Shown: in pieces, positions 7,996 through 15,778 of the stretch
Layout: each line of letters opens with the position of its first letter
Position numbering within the stretch: position 1 is the stretch's first letter
IMG/VR virus record: IMGVR_UViG_3300042889_001421
Location: 1 to 30,239 of that record
Reading direction: 5' to 3' (one strand)
DNA from: a virus
DNA: 30,239 bases
Program-made: the position numbers and the translations under genes
Notes under the pieces: model-generated
Database searches by the model: none
What the model was told of the DNA's origin: nothing
Seen by the model: the letters and a program-made list of their open reading frames with translations, nothing else

Positions 7996-8424
7996 TCAGA
8001 GTTGGGATGGGGTGGTCAGTTTGATTTGATGGGCGAGCAAATCGGGCACGTCGGTCGGGGTGATCTCGGTGCAAATCAAGCGGTCGCTGTAAGGCGTGGC
8101 GGCAGTCTCGCGCCAGTCGTGGAGGTGGTTGGCAATGGCCTCGGCGAGGTCATCGGCGGGTGTCTCTCCGGGGCGCAGGATCGGCTTGGAAAACAGGGTG
8201 ACGGAGAACCCGCTTTCGATGCGCGGGCCGTCGGCGGAGACGTCTTTGTTGGTGCCGCCCGTCCACGAAACCAAAACGAGGTTGCCGATCTGCTTGCCGA
8301 TGACTTTGCGCAGGTCGCTGAGGATATCATGCTGGCGGTCCACCACGACCCGGCAATCCGCGAGGATCGGCAGCGTCTGCAACGAGGTGCAGATTGCGTC
8401 GGCTTGTTCATAAAAGCGGGACAT
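7996..8424 (-). CDS. Mu gp37-like (DUF1834-type) tail completion / neck protein
   Basis: 142 aa. Size, position (after the DUF1320-type protein, before the tail tube) and features such as the ADCRVVVDRQHD segment and the late HLHDW motif fit tail terminator/neck proteins that cap the tube and join it to the head. Starts 3 nt after the stop of the upstream connector gene. The assignment is by gene order and general look; no catalytic motif expected or seen. Confidence 0.6.
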   Translation of the reverse strand: MSRFYEQADAICTSLQTLPILADCRVVVDRQHDILSDLRKVIGKQIGNLVLVSWTGGTNKDVSADGPRIESGFSVTLFSKPILRPGETPADDLAEAIANHLHDWRETAATPYSDRLICTEITPTDVPDLLAHQIKLTTPSQL

Positions 8425-8427
8425 GGT

Positions 8428-8862
8428 TTAGAAATTGAGAAGGGTTGAGCCGCCGCTGACGGTGGTGGCCTCGGTGGATTCTGGGATGGTTCCGGCAGCG
8501 TCTTCGATCCGCACGTCACCCTTGGCAACGGCGTCGAGGAAATCGTGAGCCTTGCGCAGCTCTTCTTTGCGGGTTTCGGTCGATCCCTCGGACAGTGGCA
8601 GCGAGCCGACGAGCGCATCACGGGCGATGGTGCAGGCGGCGAATAGGCATTCATCCGGGATGGTTCCGGCCGCGCCGAGTTTGACGAGGTTTTCACGGTT
8701 GGAGGCGACCTTGCCGCGCACCATGGCCGTGACTTGCAGAATGATCTCGGCGAGCGTATCCACGCCGTCCGAGGCTTGATCCCCCGCGTCCACGTAGCTC
8801 TCCAGCTCGTCTTTCGCGAGACGGCCTTTGATGTTGCTAGCGGTGAGGGTGATCCAAGACAT
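8428..8862 (-). CDS. DUF1320 / Mu gp36-like head-tail connector
   Basis: 144 aa. Begins MSWITLTASNIKGRLAKDEL, the usual opening of DUF1320 proteins (a short start then a helix that follows 'L...D...L'), followed by helices DTLAEIILQVTAMVRGKV and PDECLFAACTIARDALVGSL; this helical bundle is the adaptor fold that docks under the portal. It follows the capsid gene, as in Mu-like head modules. The C-terminal 25 residues are disordered Thr/Ser/Gly-rich. Transcription reaches it after passing a hairpin at 8879-8910. Confidence 0.75.
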   Translation of the reverse strand: MSWITLTASNIKGRLAKDELESYVDAGDQASDGVDTLAEIILQVTAMVRGKVASNRENLVKLGAAGTIPDECLFAACTIARDALVGSLPLSEGSTETRKEELRKAHDFLDAVAKGDVRIEDAAGTIPESTEATTVSGGSTLLNF

Positions 8863-8878
8863 GAGAGGGAAAAGAGAA

Positions 8879-8910
8879 CGGCCCCACCCGCGTTGATACG
8901 AGCGGGGCCG
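8879..8910 (-). terminator. Terminator-like hairpin after the major capsid gene
   Basis: CGGCCCC (8879-8885) pairs with GGGGCCG (8904-8910). On the minus strand the hairpin is followed by TTCTCTTTTCC, a U-rich tract. It lies 24 nt past the capsid stop codon and before the connector gene, fitting a partial terminator that keeps capsid mRNA in excess over downstream genes. Confidence 0.7.
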
Positions 8911-8933
8911 AGCTTGGGGTTTTAGAGCAGCGA

Positions 8934-9851
8934 TTAGCTGAGGGTCAGGGCGAAACGAGCAGCGGCCGATGCGTTATTCACATAGGCGGCTTCGGTCCAT
9001 TCCGTGATGATCTTCTCGCCGAAATCCTTCTGGATTGCGCGAACGCCACCGAATGGGTTGGCGGAGACGCGGAAGGTTTTGAAGGCGGAAGCGTCGAACT
9101 GGTTGGCGTTGTCCGCTGCGAAGTAGATCCAGATTTCTGGGAGGGTCGCGTCGGTCAAGGCGTTGTTCTTCGTGCTGGTCGTGCGGGCCGGGGTGTCGAA
9201 GGTCGCGGTGGAAACCATGCACTGGGTGTTAGGATTCAAGAACAGCGAGCCGACGTCTTGGATCATCGGCGAAACCTTCGACGCGTTCGGGTAGCGCGAG
9301 ATGGTTTTGCTGTTGTTCTTGAAGTAGCTCCAAGCAGCGAGGGAGAACACAACGCGGTTCGGGATCACGCCGAGGTTCTTGGCGAGGGCTTCCATCTGCG
9401 CGTCGATTTCTGCCACTGGGTCGGTGGACGAGGACCAGCTTTTCGCAGTAGCGGAAACGCCCGTGCGGAGAACCGAGAGGGTTTCGCTCAGGCGGCTGTT
9501 ACCGGCTTGTGAAACGAGGTTGCGAACGCGAGCTTCGCGCAGCATCCGGGAACCTTCGCCCGTGGTGGCAAGGTCGAGTTCGTGGTTGTCGATGATGTCG
9601 TGGAGCGCGTAAGGAGCCAGCGAGATGCTGATGCGCTCGCCGTCCGTGATGACTGCGGTGGAGTCGCCGCCGATTGCGCGTTTTGCGCTTGGCACTTGGA
9701 GGCCGGATCGTTTGGCGTAGTCGAGGATCGAGAACGACGCGGCACCCGTCTGAACGACAGGAGCAAGGAAGTCAGCGAGCGGGCTTGCGGTTTCTTGGAA
9801 CAGTCCTTTGGCGAACTGGTTCAGAGTGGAGATGTTAGCGGGAGTGGCCAT
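8934..9851 (-). CDS. Major capsid protein
   Basis: 305 aa, in the size range of HK97-fold capsid proteins. It opens MATPANISTLNQFAKGLFQE, has a long region with FLAPVVQTGAASFSILDYAK (N-arm and start of the E-loop-like part), an Arg/Glu-rich helix (RMLREARVRNLVSQAG), a P-domain stretch with VVFSLAAWSYFKNN, and a C-terminal strand region (ADNANQFDASAFKTFRVS, EWTEAAYVNNASAAARFALTLS). It follows the protease/scaffold and decoration genes, the standard order for Mu-like heads, and is followed by a hairpin. No separate N-terminal delta domain is present, consistent with a scaffold encoded by the upstream protease gene. Confidence 0.85.
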   Translation of the reverse strand: MATPANISTLNQFAKGLFQETASPLADFLAPVVQTGAASFSILDYAKRSGLQVPSAKRAIGGDSTAVITDGERISISLAPYALHDIIDNHELDLATTGEGSRMLREARVRNLVSQAGNSRLSETLSVLRTGVSATAKSWSSSTDPVAEIDAQMEALAKNLGVIPNRVVFSLAAWSYFKNNSKTISRYPNASKVSPMIQDVGSLFLNPNTQCMVSTATFDTPARTTSTKNNALTDATLPEIWIYFAADNANQFDASAFKTFRVSANPFGGVRAIQKDFGEKIITEWTEAAYVNNASAAARFALTLS

Positions 9852-9887
9852 GGTGGTAGGTCAGTTGATGGATTGAGGATGGTCGAA

Positions 9888-10265
9888 TTAAACGGTTACG
9901 GATGGGTTGCCGAGGCAGACCTTGATTAGGTGGCCAGCAGCGGTAGCGGCTTGCAGGGCGACGCCGATGCAGGAGTTGGTCGAGGTAGCAGTTGCAACGC
10001 GGCCGGTGGTGGAAGGCATCACCTTGGCACCGAGCGCGATGGCTGCGGAGGCTTCGACGAACACGATGGAACCGGAGCCGAGCAGCGCGATGCTGGCGGC
10101 GTCGCCGGATGCAACGTCTTCAAGGATGATGCCGAGGCCGACGTCCGTGCCGGAAGTGCCAGCCGCGACGACTGTGCCGCTGGAAACTTTAACGTGTTGG
10201 CCTTGCGAGAGGGCGGCACCCGCTGGGAGGGTGATGATTGGCAATGCAGATGCGAGCGATGACAT
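9888..10265 (-). CDS. Head decoration protein (DUF2190/gpD-like)
   Basis: 125 aa, low complexity in Ala, Gly, Ser and Val, with no Trp or Tyr. The pattern PAGAALSQGQHVKVSSGTVV, then GLGIILEDVASGDAASIALLGSG and a C-terminal GHLIKVCLG is that of capsid decoration/stabilising proteins of the DUF2190 type, which bind at three-fold axes after expansion. It lies between the protease/scaffold and the major capsid gene, the normal place for such proteins. Confidence 0.75.
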   Translation of the reverse strand: MSSLASALPIITLPAGAALSQGQHVKVSSGTVVAAGTSGTDVGLGIILEDVASGDAASIALLGSGSIVFVEASAAIALGAKVMPSTTGRVATATSTNSCIGVALQAATAAGHLIKVCLGNPSVTV

Positions 10266-10288
10266 GGTGGTATTTCTTAGAGTTGGAT

Positions 10289-10822
10289 TTAGTTAGCGAA
10301 AGCGGATGGATCAATTTCGGAGGCGCGATCCCAGACGCGGGAGAACGTGGCGGATTCGCCGAGTTCCGTGCGGGCCTTGACCTGCGCGGCTTCGATGCGG
10401 GCGACGAGAGATTCGGGGCGGGCTTGGCCTGCTTCGATGATCGGTTGGTCGAGGCCGTCGTGCTGTTTGACGAGGCCAGCAAGCACCGTCTGCACAAAGG
10501 TTTCGCCGGATGCCAGTTCGGCAGCGATGCGCGAGCAATAGGCGTCGTGGGTGGCGTCGTCTTTGGGTGCAAGGCGACCGTCAGCAACGGCGGCTTCGAC
10601 GAGTCCCTTGGCGCGTTCTTCACGGGCAGCGGAGGCTTCAGCGACGGCAGCTTCCTTCTCGCCCTTGAGTTCGGCGAGTTCGGCTTCCAACTCGGCGATG
10701 CGAGCAGCTTTTTCGGTGTCGCTGAGGGTCATTTCAACGACGCGGTCGGCGGCGAGTTTTTCAGCATCGGGCAGGGCGGCTTCAGCAGCGGAAAGCAGGC
10801 CGCAAGTGGCGAGGATTAACAT
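10289..10822 (-). CDS. Possible internal-start scaffold protein nested in the protease gene
   Basis: An in-frame ATG at 10822 would produce a 177-aa protein (MLILATCGLLSAAEAALPDA start) consisting of the coiled-coil scaffold region only. Nested scaffold genes are known for lambda (Nu3 in C) and Mu (Z in I). The start follows a Thr/Pro/Ser-rich linker, a domain boundary. No clear Shine-Dalgarno is visible in front, so this is inferred from the architecture. Confidence 0.4.
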   Translation of the reverse strand: MLILATCGLLSAAEAALPDAEKLAADRVVEMTLSDTEKAARIAELEAELAELKGEKEAAVAEASAAREERAKGLVEAAVADGRLAPKDDATHDAYCSRIAAELASGETFVQTVLAGLVKQHDGLDQPIIEAGQARPESLVARIEAAQVKARTELGESATFSRVWDRASEIDPSAFAN

Positions 10823-11341
10823 TTTGTGGGTAGTTGGTGTGGAGTTCGTCCCCGCGTCACTTGCGGCGATGCGCTCAATCTCTCGGAAAGCTGGCTCGTT
10901 GACTAATGCTCCGAGTGGTCCCCGTTCTGGCAGTCCTGCCGGGCTGTGATCGTCGGCCAGATCGAAGCGCGGCGAGAAGTAAGCGAAGTCACGCCCCTCG
11001 ATGGCGGCAGCACCTGCGCCGGACCAATCGACCGAGCAAAGAAGACCGCGCCCGGCTTCATATCGAAAGCCTGTTGGGTATCCCGAAGTGGGGCCATCGG
11101 CCTCGTGTTTGAAATCGAGACGCGGCTTGATGTTGCCCTTAGCGAGTCGCTCCAGGTCAAATTGAAATGCAGCCGCGATGGTGTCGCCCTTGTCGGCGTC
11201 CATCTTGACGAGGATTCCATTCGGGTGGCTCTGCGGATAGATCAAGCTATCGCCCTCGGGGATGTAGACGATTTCCGACGGCAGACCCTTGGCGGGCAGC
11301 GCGGAGGCAAGGGCGATGACAAGACGATTCACGCCTCGCAT
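10289..11341 (-). CDS. Mu gpI-like head maturation protease with C-terminal scaffold
   Basis: 350 aa. Residues 1-150 look like the Mu I-type prohead protease: LDFKHEADGPTSG (73-86) and GRDFAYFSPRFDL (116-128) are typical family landmarks. Residues about 195-245 are an Ala/Glu/Lys-rich coiled coil (ARIAELEAELAELKGEK), the scaffold part, and the C-terminus (AFAN end) would bind the capsid protein. An in-frame Met174 (ATG at 10822) follows a Pro/Thr-rich linker and would give a 177-aa scaffold-only product, as in lambda C/Nu3 and Mu I/Z. It follows the minor head gene after a 49-bp gap that holds a GTGGTCCCCG motif, and a second motif copy lies inside, at codons 140-143, shortly before the linker. 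The protease is expected to cleave scaffold and itself during head maturation. Confidence 0.8.
   Translation of the reverse strand: MRGVNRLVIALASALPAKGLPSEIVYIPEGDSLIYPQSHPNGILVKMDADKGDTIAAAFQFDLERLAKGNIKPRLDFKHEADGPTSGYPTGFRYEAGRGLLCSVDWSGAGAAAIEGRDFAYFSPRFDLADDHSPAGLPERGPLGALVNEPAFREIERIAASDAGTNSTPTTHKMLILATCGLLSAAEAALPDAEKLAADRVVEMTLSDTEKAARIAELEAELAELKGEKEAAVAEASAAREERAKGLVEAAVADGRLAPKDDATHDAYCSRIAAELASGETFVQTVLAGLVKQHDGLDQPIIEAGQARPESLVARIEAAQVKARTELGESATFSRVWDRASEIDPSAFAN
10915..10924 (-). repeat. GTGGTCCCCG motif, copy 2 (inside the protease/scaffold gene)
   Basis: This is the one copy deep inside a coding region (codons 140-143, Glu-Arg-Gly-Pro-Leu). It lies 93 nt upstream of the possible internal scaffold start. 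The flanks match copies 3 and 4 (CGAGTGGTCCCCG), showing similarity beyond the 10-mer. Confidence 0.6.
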
Positions 11342-11377
11342 TGCACGACCGATCCACGCCCGATGCTATCTGTCGGA

Positions 11378-11387
11378 GTGGTCCCCG
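11378..11387 (-). repeat. GTGGTCCCCG motif, copy 3
   Basis: It begins 3 nt after the TAG stop of the minor head gene, in the 49-bp gap before the protease gene. On the coding strand the context GGAGCGGGGACCACTCC is nearly self-complementary (seven-base arms with one mismatch around a GGA loop). Confidence 0.6.
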
Positions 11388-11390
11388 CTC

Positions 11391-12419
11391 CTATCCGTTA
11401 GACTGCGGGAAAAGAATCGAATCGCCGCCATCCGTGACGGGCAATCCTTGAGACGGAGCAAGCCGCTCGTTGAGGTCTGAGATGGCTTTGCGGTATTTCT
11501 CAGCCTTGCCCACCTTGCCGCTGAGAATGGCATCTTGCAGCCCTTCATTGAGTTGAGCGGCGCGCACCTTGGCGACAGCTTCGCGGGCCGCTTCCTGCGG
11601 GCTGCGCGGCTTCGGGGCGGCTTGCAGCTCGGCAATGAGCGCGGCCTTGATGTCCGGGTCCATGTTGCGGACGGACGCCCATAAATCATCGTTGAACTTA
11701 GGCGCGGGAGCAACCTCGGCGGGCTTGTCGCCCATGAGCCCCAGCTGTGCGGCCTCTTCCTTTGAAACGTCCTCTTGGGTCACGCCCGAGTGAAAGCCAT
11801 ATGGGCCCCATGGCACGCCAAATCCGCCAATATCTTTGGCATTGTGAAACTCGGCCCAGCGCGGATCGGTCTTGAGCAGGACTTCGCCCAGATTCTCCTG
11901 GTGGCGCGGGCGTGGCTCGTTGACGCCCCGAACTCGGACTAGCCGCGCGGCAGGAAATGTCTGGATGGTGGCAGGAGTCATTCCCTGCTTCCACTGGCCG
12001 TAGCCGTATGCCTGGCGGATGTTGGTGTCAAAAATCAGCCGCAGCCGCGCTTCGCTCTTGATGTCGGTGACGTCCTTTTGGTCCGTGTCGAAAAAATCCT
12101 GCCGAGTCGCCATGCCCTCAGCCACCATGAACTCGCGCATTTTCTTTACGAAATGATCACGGTTGAAGACACTCAACGCCTCGGATTTCACCCCGGCTGG
12201 ATTGGTCACAGTCTCCTTGACTCCGGCGATGTAGTCGAAAAGCAGCGAGTGCGCACGGTCGAGGAAGCGGGCGTTTTCAACTCGGGCAGAGAAGAAGGCG
12301 CGGCTGCGGAATTCCGGCTCATGCGTCGCCCAGCCTGCCGAATCCCACTCGGCGGGGAGTTGCTCCTTGTCGGCGAGAAAGCCGATAGCTTCCTTGAATG
12401 GCATGGGTTCGTCGATCAT
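11391..12419 (-). CDS. MuF-type minor head (head morphogenesis) protein
   Basis: 342 aa. The N-terminal part (MPFKEAIGFLADKEQLPAEW) matches the opening of Mu gpF-like proteins with their 'F.eAi.fl..K' signature. The central region has the family core: RLIFDTNIRQAYGYGQW, then ArgValArg-x-ValAsnGluProArgProArgHis and DPRWAEFH...GFGVPWGPYGFHSG. Residues 235-342 are an Ala/Glu-rich extension probably unique to this phage group. MuF proteins sit at the portal/capsid interface and are a few copies per head. Starts with an ATGA overlap on the gpG-like gene. The order portal, gpG, MuF differs from Mu (portal, MuF, gpG). Confidence 0.8.
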   Translation of the reverse strand: MIDEPMPFKEAIGFLADKEQLPAEWDSAGWATHEPEFRSRAFFSARVENARFLDRAHSLLFDYIAGVKETVTNPAGVKSEALSVFNRDHFVKKMREFMVAEGMATRQDFFDTDQKDVTDIKSEARLRLIFDTNIRQAYGYGQWKQGMTPATIQTFPAARLVRVRGVNEPRPRHQENLGEVLLKTDPRWAEFHNAKDIGGFGVPWGPYGFHSGVTQEDVSKEEAAQLGLMGDKPAEVAPAPKFNDDLWASVRNMDPDIKAALIAELQAAPKPRSPQEAAREAVAKVRAAQLNEGLQDAILSGKVGKAEKYRKAISDLNERLAPSQGLPVTDGGDSILFPQSNG

Positions 12420-13018
12420 GATTGAAGGATTTCCAGCAAGCCCCGACGATAGCGGTTCATGAACGCGTCGGCAATGAGATCATTGGGCGGCAGCGCACCG
12501 GGCCACGGCTGGTGCGTCACGCTCTTGACCAGGGCGTAAACTGCCCGCAGTCCCCCGTCGTCTTTGGTCTCAAACAGCGCGCGTTTGCCCTTGATCGTGA
12601 AAAGGTTTTTCTGGGCGAAAACCTCGTAGTTGGCAGCGGAGCGACCTCGCGCCTCGGCAATCATCGGGATGGTCAGATACTTCGTCCGCTTCGGCTTGAC
12701 CGTGCCGCCCGTCGATTTGAATTTAAGAAAACGGGCGTTGTTCGCGATCGTCGCACCGCGCTCGTCGGAGCTCTGGAAGCTCCACGCTTCCGACACTTCC
12801 GATCCATAGCTGCTGCCGTCGCTGGCTGATCCAAGGTAGCGCTTGCCCCTCCATCCGCCCGACTTGTCGAAATTGCGGTGATAGGTGACAGCGGCGTTGA
12901 CCGCCTCGCGGCCGCCTTGCTCGTTGAGTTGGGCGCTTTGGCTGCCCCGCAGCGCGGCGATAGCCCGCTTGAGCATCGGGCTCGCGCCGTCGGTGACCTC
13001 GACCTTGATTTGGATCAT
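12416..13018 (-). CDS. Phage virion morphogenesis protein (Mu gpG-like)
   Basis: 200 aa. Opening MIQIKVEVTDGASPMLKRAI, then the Arg/Asn/His motif region (YHRNFDKSGGWRGKRY) and an Asn-Asn-Ala-Arg-Phe-Leu-Lys-Phe segment followed by TKYLTIPMIAEARG are characteristic of the phage virion morphogenesis/tail completion family, in which this 'Y..H...G......I.N.a.YA..q..G' layout is common. Overlaps the portal stop by ATGA. Role: head completion or head-tail joining; not a catalytic protein. Confidence 0.7.
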   Translation of the reverse strand: MIQIKVEVTDGASPMLKRAIAALRGSQSAQLNEQGGREAVNAAVTYHRNFDKSGGWRGKRYLGSASDGSSYGSEVSEAWSFQSSDERGATIANNARFLKFKSTGGTVKPKRTKYLTIPMIAEARGRSAANYEVFAQKNLFTIKGKRALFETKDDGGLRAVYALVKSVTHQPWPGALPPNDLIADAFMNRYRRGLLEILQS

Positions 13019-14736
13019 GACTTAAAGCGTTGCGTGCTGCCCGCAAGGGCTGCGCTGCCGATAGCCTCTTTAAAGGCGGTTTGTAAAGTCTCGGTGTCGA
13101 GCGTATCGAACAACTCGGGCAGTTGCTTCTGCGCTTTTTCCAGCGCGGCGAGGAAATCCGCGTCGCTCACGTTCTTGGCCATCGCCAGCGCGGCGAGCCG
13201 GTCGAACATCGGACGCACTGGGGCCAGCCATTCGCGGGCAACGCCCGTCAGACCCTCAAGCACGGCGCTGGATAGTTGCTCGACGTCTGACAGTTTCGCA
13301 GGTTGATCCGCAGCGGCGGCGGTGACTGGTGATAGGTTCACGCGCCCCTTTGTTTCATGAGGTAGAACAACAACTCCCGACGCAGGATCTCCCTGCGCAC
13401 CATCCGGCGACGCGTGAAAAATTTTCTCTCCATCGGCTGGCAGCGGCACACCGAGGTCTTCGTAAACGAATGCTTCCGACATCGGAAGCTTGAGGCGGGC
13501 GAGAATCTCCATTCGTTCGGCCTTGGCCTTGGAGTCGGATGCTTCCTCTCGGCGCACCCACATTTCCGGCAAGTCCTCGCGTCCTTCGCCCCAGTTGTGC
13601 GCGACGATCGCCGGGATGAGTTGGCGCGAAAGCACTTCGCCCACGAAATCCGCAATGCCATCAACCACGGTGTCGAGCGTGTCCGCATGGACTTCGCCGA
13701 GTGCACGGCTCCCCTGGTTAGCGGTGCCGCTGGTCAGGGTTTGACCGAGAATGAACTTGTCGCACTGCTCGTCGGCAAGGTCGATCAATACCTTCTGCGG
13801 CAGTTGATCACCCCCCTTGGCCGCGTCGAGCACGTTGATTTTGGTGCCCGTCTTCGTGACGATGTAGCCATTGGCCCCGATGCTGTTCAATGCGGCCTCG
13901 ACGCTGCGCTGGTCCTTAGAATCCGCCACCTCGGCGTGACGCCACGGGATACCGTAAATCTGGGTGAAGCTCATCAACCACTTGAGGCCGTAGCTACTCG
14001 CCAGCCAGTAGCCAGTGAGCGCCCGCAGCGGTGCGCCAACGAGCGGGTGGCCCGTGTGGCCGGAGTTGACCGCCACTAGGAAACGGTGCGCCGGAAAGTC
14101 TTGCATAGCGTAGCTGCTGCCGCTGCCGGAGGCGTCCAGCATGAGGCGGTCGGATGTCGCTTCGTAAGTCGGGTAGCCGTAGTAACGGGCAGGCAGTTGC
14201 TTGGTGCAACGCGGCCTCCATGTCTTGTCCTTGTCCTGCGTCCAGTGGATTTCCGAGACAGCGTGTCCGTAGTAATAGCCGAAAACGATATTGCGGATGG
14301 TGGCTTCCAGTCCGTTCTCGCCACGGTCCGAGGCCGAGCGCATCCTCCAAATGACGTCTTCGATCTCTGCCGCCATTTGCTCCGCTTGTGGGTCGGGGTT
14401 TTCTCCGCGCTTGGCATAGGGCACGACCTTCCATGGCGAACAGATGACGCGACGGGCGATCTCGTTGAGGTTCTTCTGCAAGCGCGGCCATGTGTCGAGC
14501 ATCGCGTTGAAGAGCATCGCTTGCATCCGCAGATCGCCGCCCCAAGCCGAGGACAAGGTTGCCCGCACGTCGCTCGGCAACTGGTCGCGCTCGAAAAAGT
14601 CCAGCGTCCGCTCCTGCGGCGCGGGTTGAATCATCGGTGAATCATCGCGCTCAATGGTGCGAAGGGTCGCTGCCGCAGCGAGGGTATCACGGCGGGGTGG
14701 CAGGGCGGAGCCGATCGGTTTAAAGTTGGTTTTCAT
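13015..14736 (-). CDS. Portal protein, DUF935/Mu gp29-like
   Basis: 573 aa from ATG 14736 (an in-frame TTG two codons earlier is less likely). Family landmarks in order: LSSAWGGDLRMQAMLFNAMLDT..., IARRVICSPWKVVPY, IVFGYYYGHAVSEIHW, PLVGAPLRALTGYWLASSYGLKWLMSFTQIYGIPWR, ILGQTLTSGTANQGSRALGEVH and FVGEVLSRQLIPAIVAHNWG. These match DUF935 portal proteins. It forms the dodecameric DNA-entry ring and binds the terminase. The C-terminal 120 aa, with LSDVEQLSSAVLEGL and a helical end, may reach inside the head. Follows the lysis cassette with a 23-nt gap and overlaps the gpG-like gene by ATGA. Confidence 0.9.
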   Translation of the reverse strand: MKTNFKPIGSALPPRRDTLAAAATLRTIERDDSPMIQPAPQERTLDFFERDQLPSDVRATLSSAWGGDLRMQAMLFNAMLDTWPRLQKNLNEIARRVICSPWKVVPYAKRGENPDPQAEQMAAEIEDVIWRMRSASDRGENGLEATIRNIVFGYYYGHAVSEIHWTQDKDKTWRPRCTKQLPARYYGYPTYEATSDRLMLDASGSGSSYAMQDFPAHRFLVAVNSGHTGHPLVGAPLRALTGYWLASSYGLKWLMSFTQIYGIPWRHAEVADSKDQRSVEAALNSIGANGYIVTKTGTKINVLDAAKGGDQLPQKVLIDLADEQCDKFILGQTLTSGTANQGSRALGEVHADTLDTVVDGIADFVGEVLSRQLIPAIVAHNWGEGREDLPEMWVRREEASDSKAKAERMEILARLKLPMSEAFVYEDLGVPLPADGEKIFHASPDGAQGDPASGVVVLPHETKGRVNLSPVTAAAADQPAKLSDVEQLSSAVLEGLTGVAREWLAPVRPMFDRLAALAMAKNVSDADFLAALEKAQKQLPELFDTLDTETLQTAFKEAIGSAALAGSTQRFKS

Positions 14737-14759
14737 GGTCAAAATAAAGTTCTAACGGT

Positions 14760-14981
14760 TCATCGCGGCCGCCACAGGCAGGAGTTGATGCCACAGCCCT
14801 TGCTCATCCGGGCGACGTCCTCTTGCAGCTTTTCAATGACGACCGTCTGGGTAGCGATGATCTTGTCCTGGGCGGCCAATCTTGATTTCATAAAGCCCCA
14901 CATGATGCCTGCGAGAGTGGCGATGGCCCCGGAGAGGGTGCCGATGGTGGCGAGAATCCACGCGATGGGTAATTCGATCAT
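14760..14981 (-). CDS. Small single-pass membrane protein with coiled coil (holin or i-spanin-like)
   Basis: 73 aa. One N-terminal transmembrane segment (residues 6-30, AWILATIGTLSGAIATLAGIMWGF), then a cytoplasmic/periplasmic coiled coil (RLAAQDKIIATQTVVIEKLQEDV) ending with a Cys-containing basic tail. Its neighbour upstream is a peptidoglycan-acting enzyme and before that another small membrane protein, so this is part of the lysis cassette. The layout suits an inner-membrane spanin subunit or a pinholin-like protein. No separate outer-membrane lipoprotein partner is visible nearby. Confidence 0.6.
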   Translation of the reverse strand: MIELPIAWILATIGTLSGAIATLAGIMWGFMKSRLAAQDKIIATQTVVIEKLQEDVARMSKGCGINSCLWRPR

Positions 14982-14991
14982 GGTGAAAAAG

Positions 14992-15582
14992 TCAGTTGAT
15001 AGGTCCTTCGACGAGGATCAGCGGGAAAGTTTTCTGGCTGGCCAACTCCAGCGCAGCGGCAAGCTGGCCGTAATACGAGGGCCACTGCTCTCGCGGGACG
15101 GTCACGCAGCCCTCAGAGGACGTGCCGTTGACCCCTCCGCGATGATTGTTGATGCCGAAGCAGCCCGTCTCTTCATTATGCACGGTGCCGTCGGCTTTCA
15201 TGCGCTGGACGGTCACGGGTGAATTGCCCTGTCCGAATGCCATGTAACCAGTTGGGCGGCTCGGGTGGTGTTTCAGTCGGCGGAATTCCCAGCATCCGGT
15301 CTTGAGCCGGGCCATGAATTTCTGCGCACCCTCGTTCCATCCGAAGCGGCTCGGATCGACGTTACCATTGTAGGCTGAGAAGCCGCAGGGGCTGACGATG
15401 AAGAACGCGTCGTCGTAGATCGAGACGTCATTGTAGCCGACCTTGCCCATGCTGTCGCGGTAGTAGCCGCGCACTGCCAGCACATAGACGCTTGGCAACG
15501 CTTTGCCGTAAGCCGCCAAGGCGGTTGCCGTGACCAGCGCCCTTGACGCTTTCGGTTTTGATGGGGGGACGATGGCGCTCAT
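14992..15582 (-). CDS. Endolysin candidate with YkuD-like (L,D-transpeptidase type) catalytic site
   Basis: 196 aa from ATG 15582. The C-terminal half carries ...GINNHRGG...TSSEGCVTVP, which fits the active-site pattern H...G....S.GC of L,D-transpeptidase (YkuD) folds, with Cys as nucleophile and His as base. The earlier segment GYNDVSIYDDAFF...AYNGNVDPSRFGW gives the family's N-terminal strands. A related protein type is found in lysis cassettes of many phages and is thought to act on peptidoglycan. It lies between two small membrane proteins and after terminase. No signal peptide is visible, so a holin-type export route is needed. It may hydrolyse or modify cross-links instead of making them; the reaction is inferred. 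Confidence 0.65.
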   Translation of the reverse strand: MSAIVPPSKPKASRALVTATALAAYGKALPSVYVLAVRGYYRDSMGKVGYNDVSIYDDAFFIVSPCGFSAYNGNVDPSRFGWNEGAQKFMARLKTGCWEFRRLKHHPSRPTGYMAFGQGNSPVTVQRMKADGTVHNEETGCFGINNHRGGVNGTSSEGCVTVPREQWPSYYGQLAAALELASQKTFPLILVEGPIN

Positions 15583-15595
15583 GACCTGGAACAAG

Positions 15596-15778
15596 TCAGA
15601 ACTTGATCGAGTCCTGCGCATGGATCAGCGCCCAGCCCGTCGTGACGGTCGGCACTAGCTCCGTGAGGTTGCAGGTTCCAGTCTTGAGGTAGGACGCGAC
15701 AGCATTGCCGAGGGCGAGGAGGATAGTCAGGATTCCGAGCGAGGTAGTCTTCACGTGGGCAACGTGCGCCGATTCCAC
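15596..15778 (-). CDS. Small membrane protein, holin-like (60 aa)
   Basis: 60 aa. A central hydrophobic helix (TSLGILTILLALGNAVASYL) followed by LVPTVTTGWALIHAQDS, which looks like a second short hydrophobic segment; this two-segment small protein ending in 'GWALIhAqDs' is common next to phage endolysins, where it is often annotated as a holin. Lies directly after TerL and 13 nt before the endolysin candidate. Function inferred from size, hydrophobicity and neighbours. Confidence 0.65.
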   Translation of the reverse strand: MESAHVAHVKTTSLGILTILLALGNAVASYLKTGTCNLTELVPTVTTGWALIHAQDSIKF

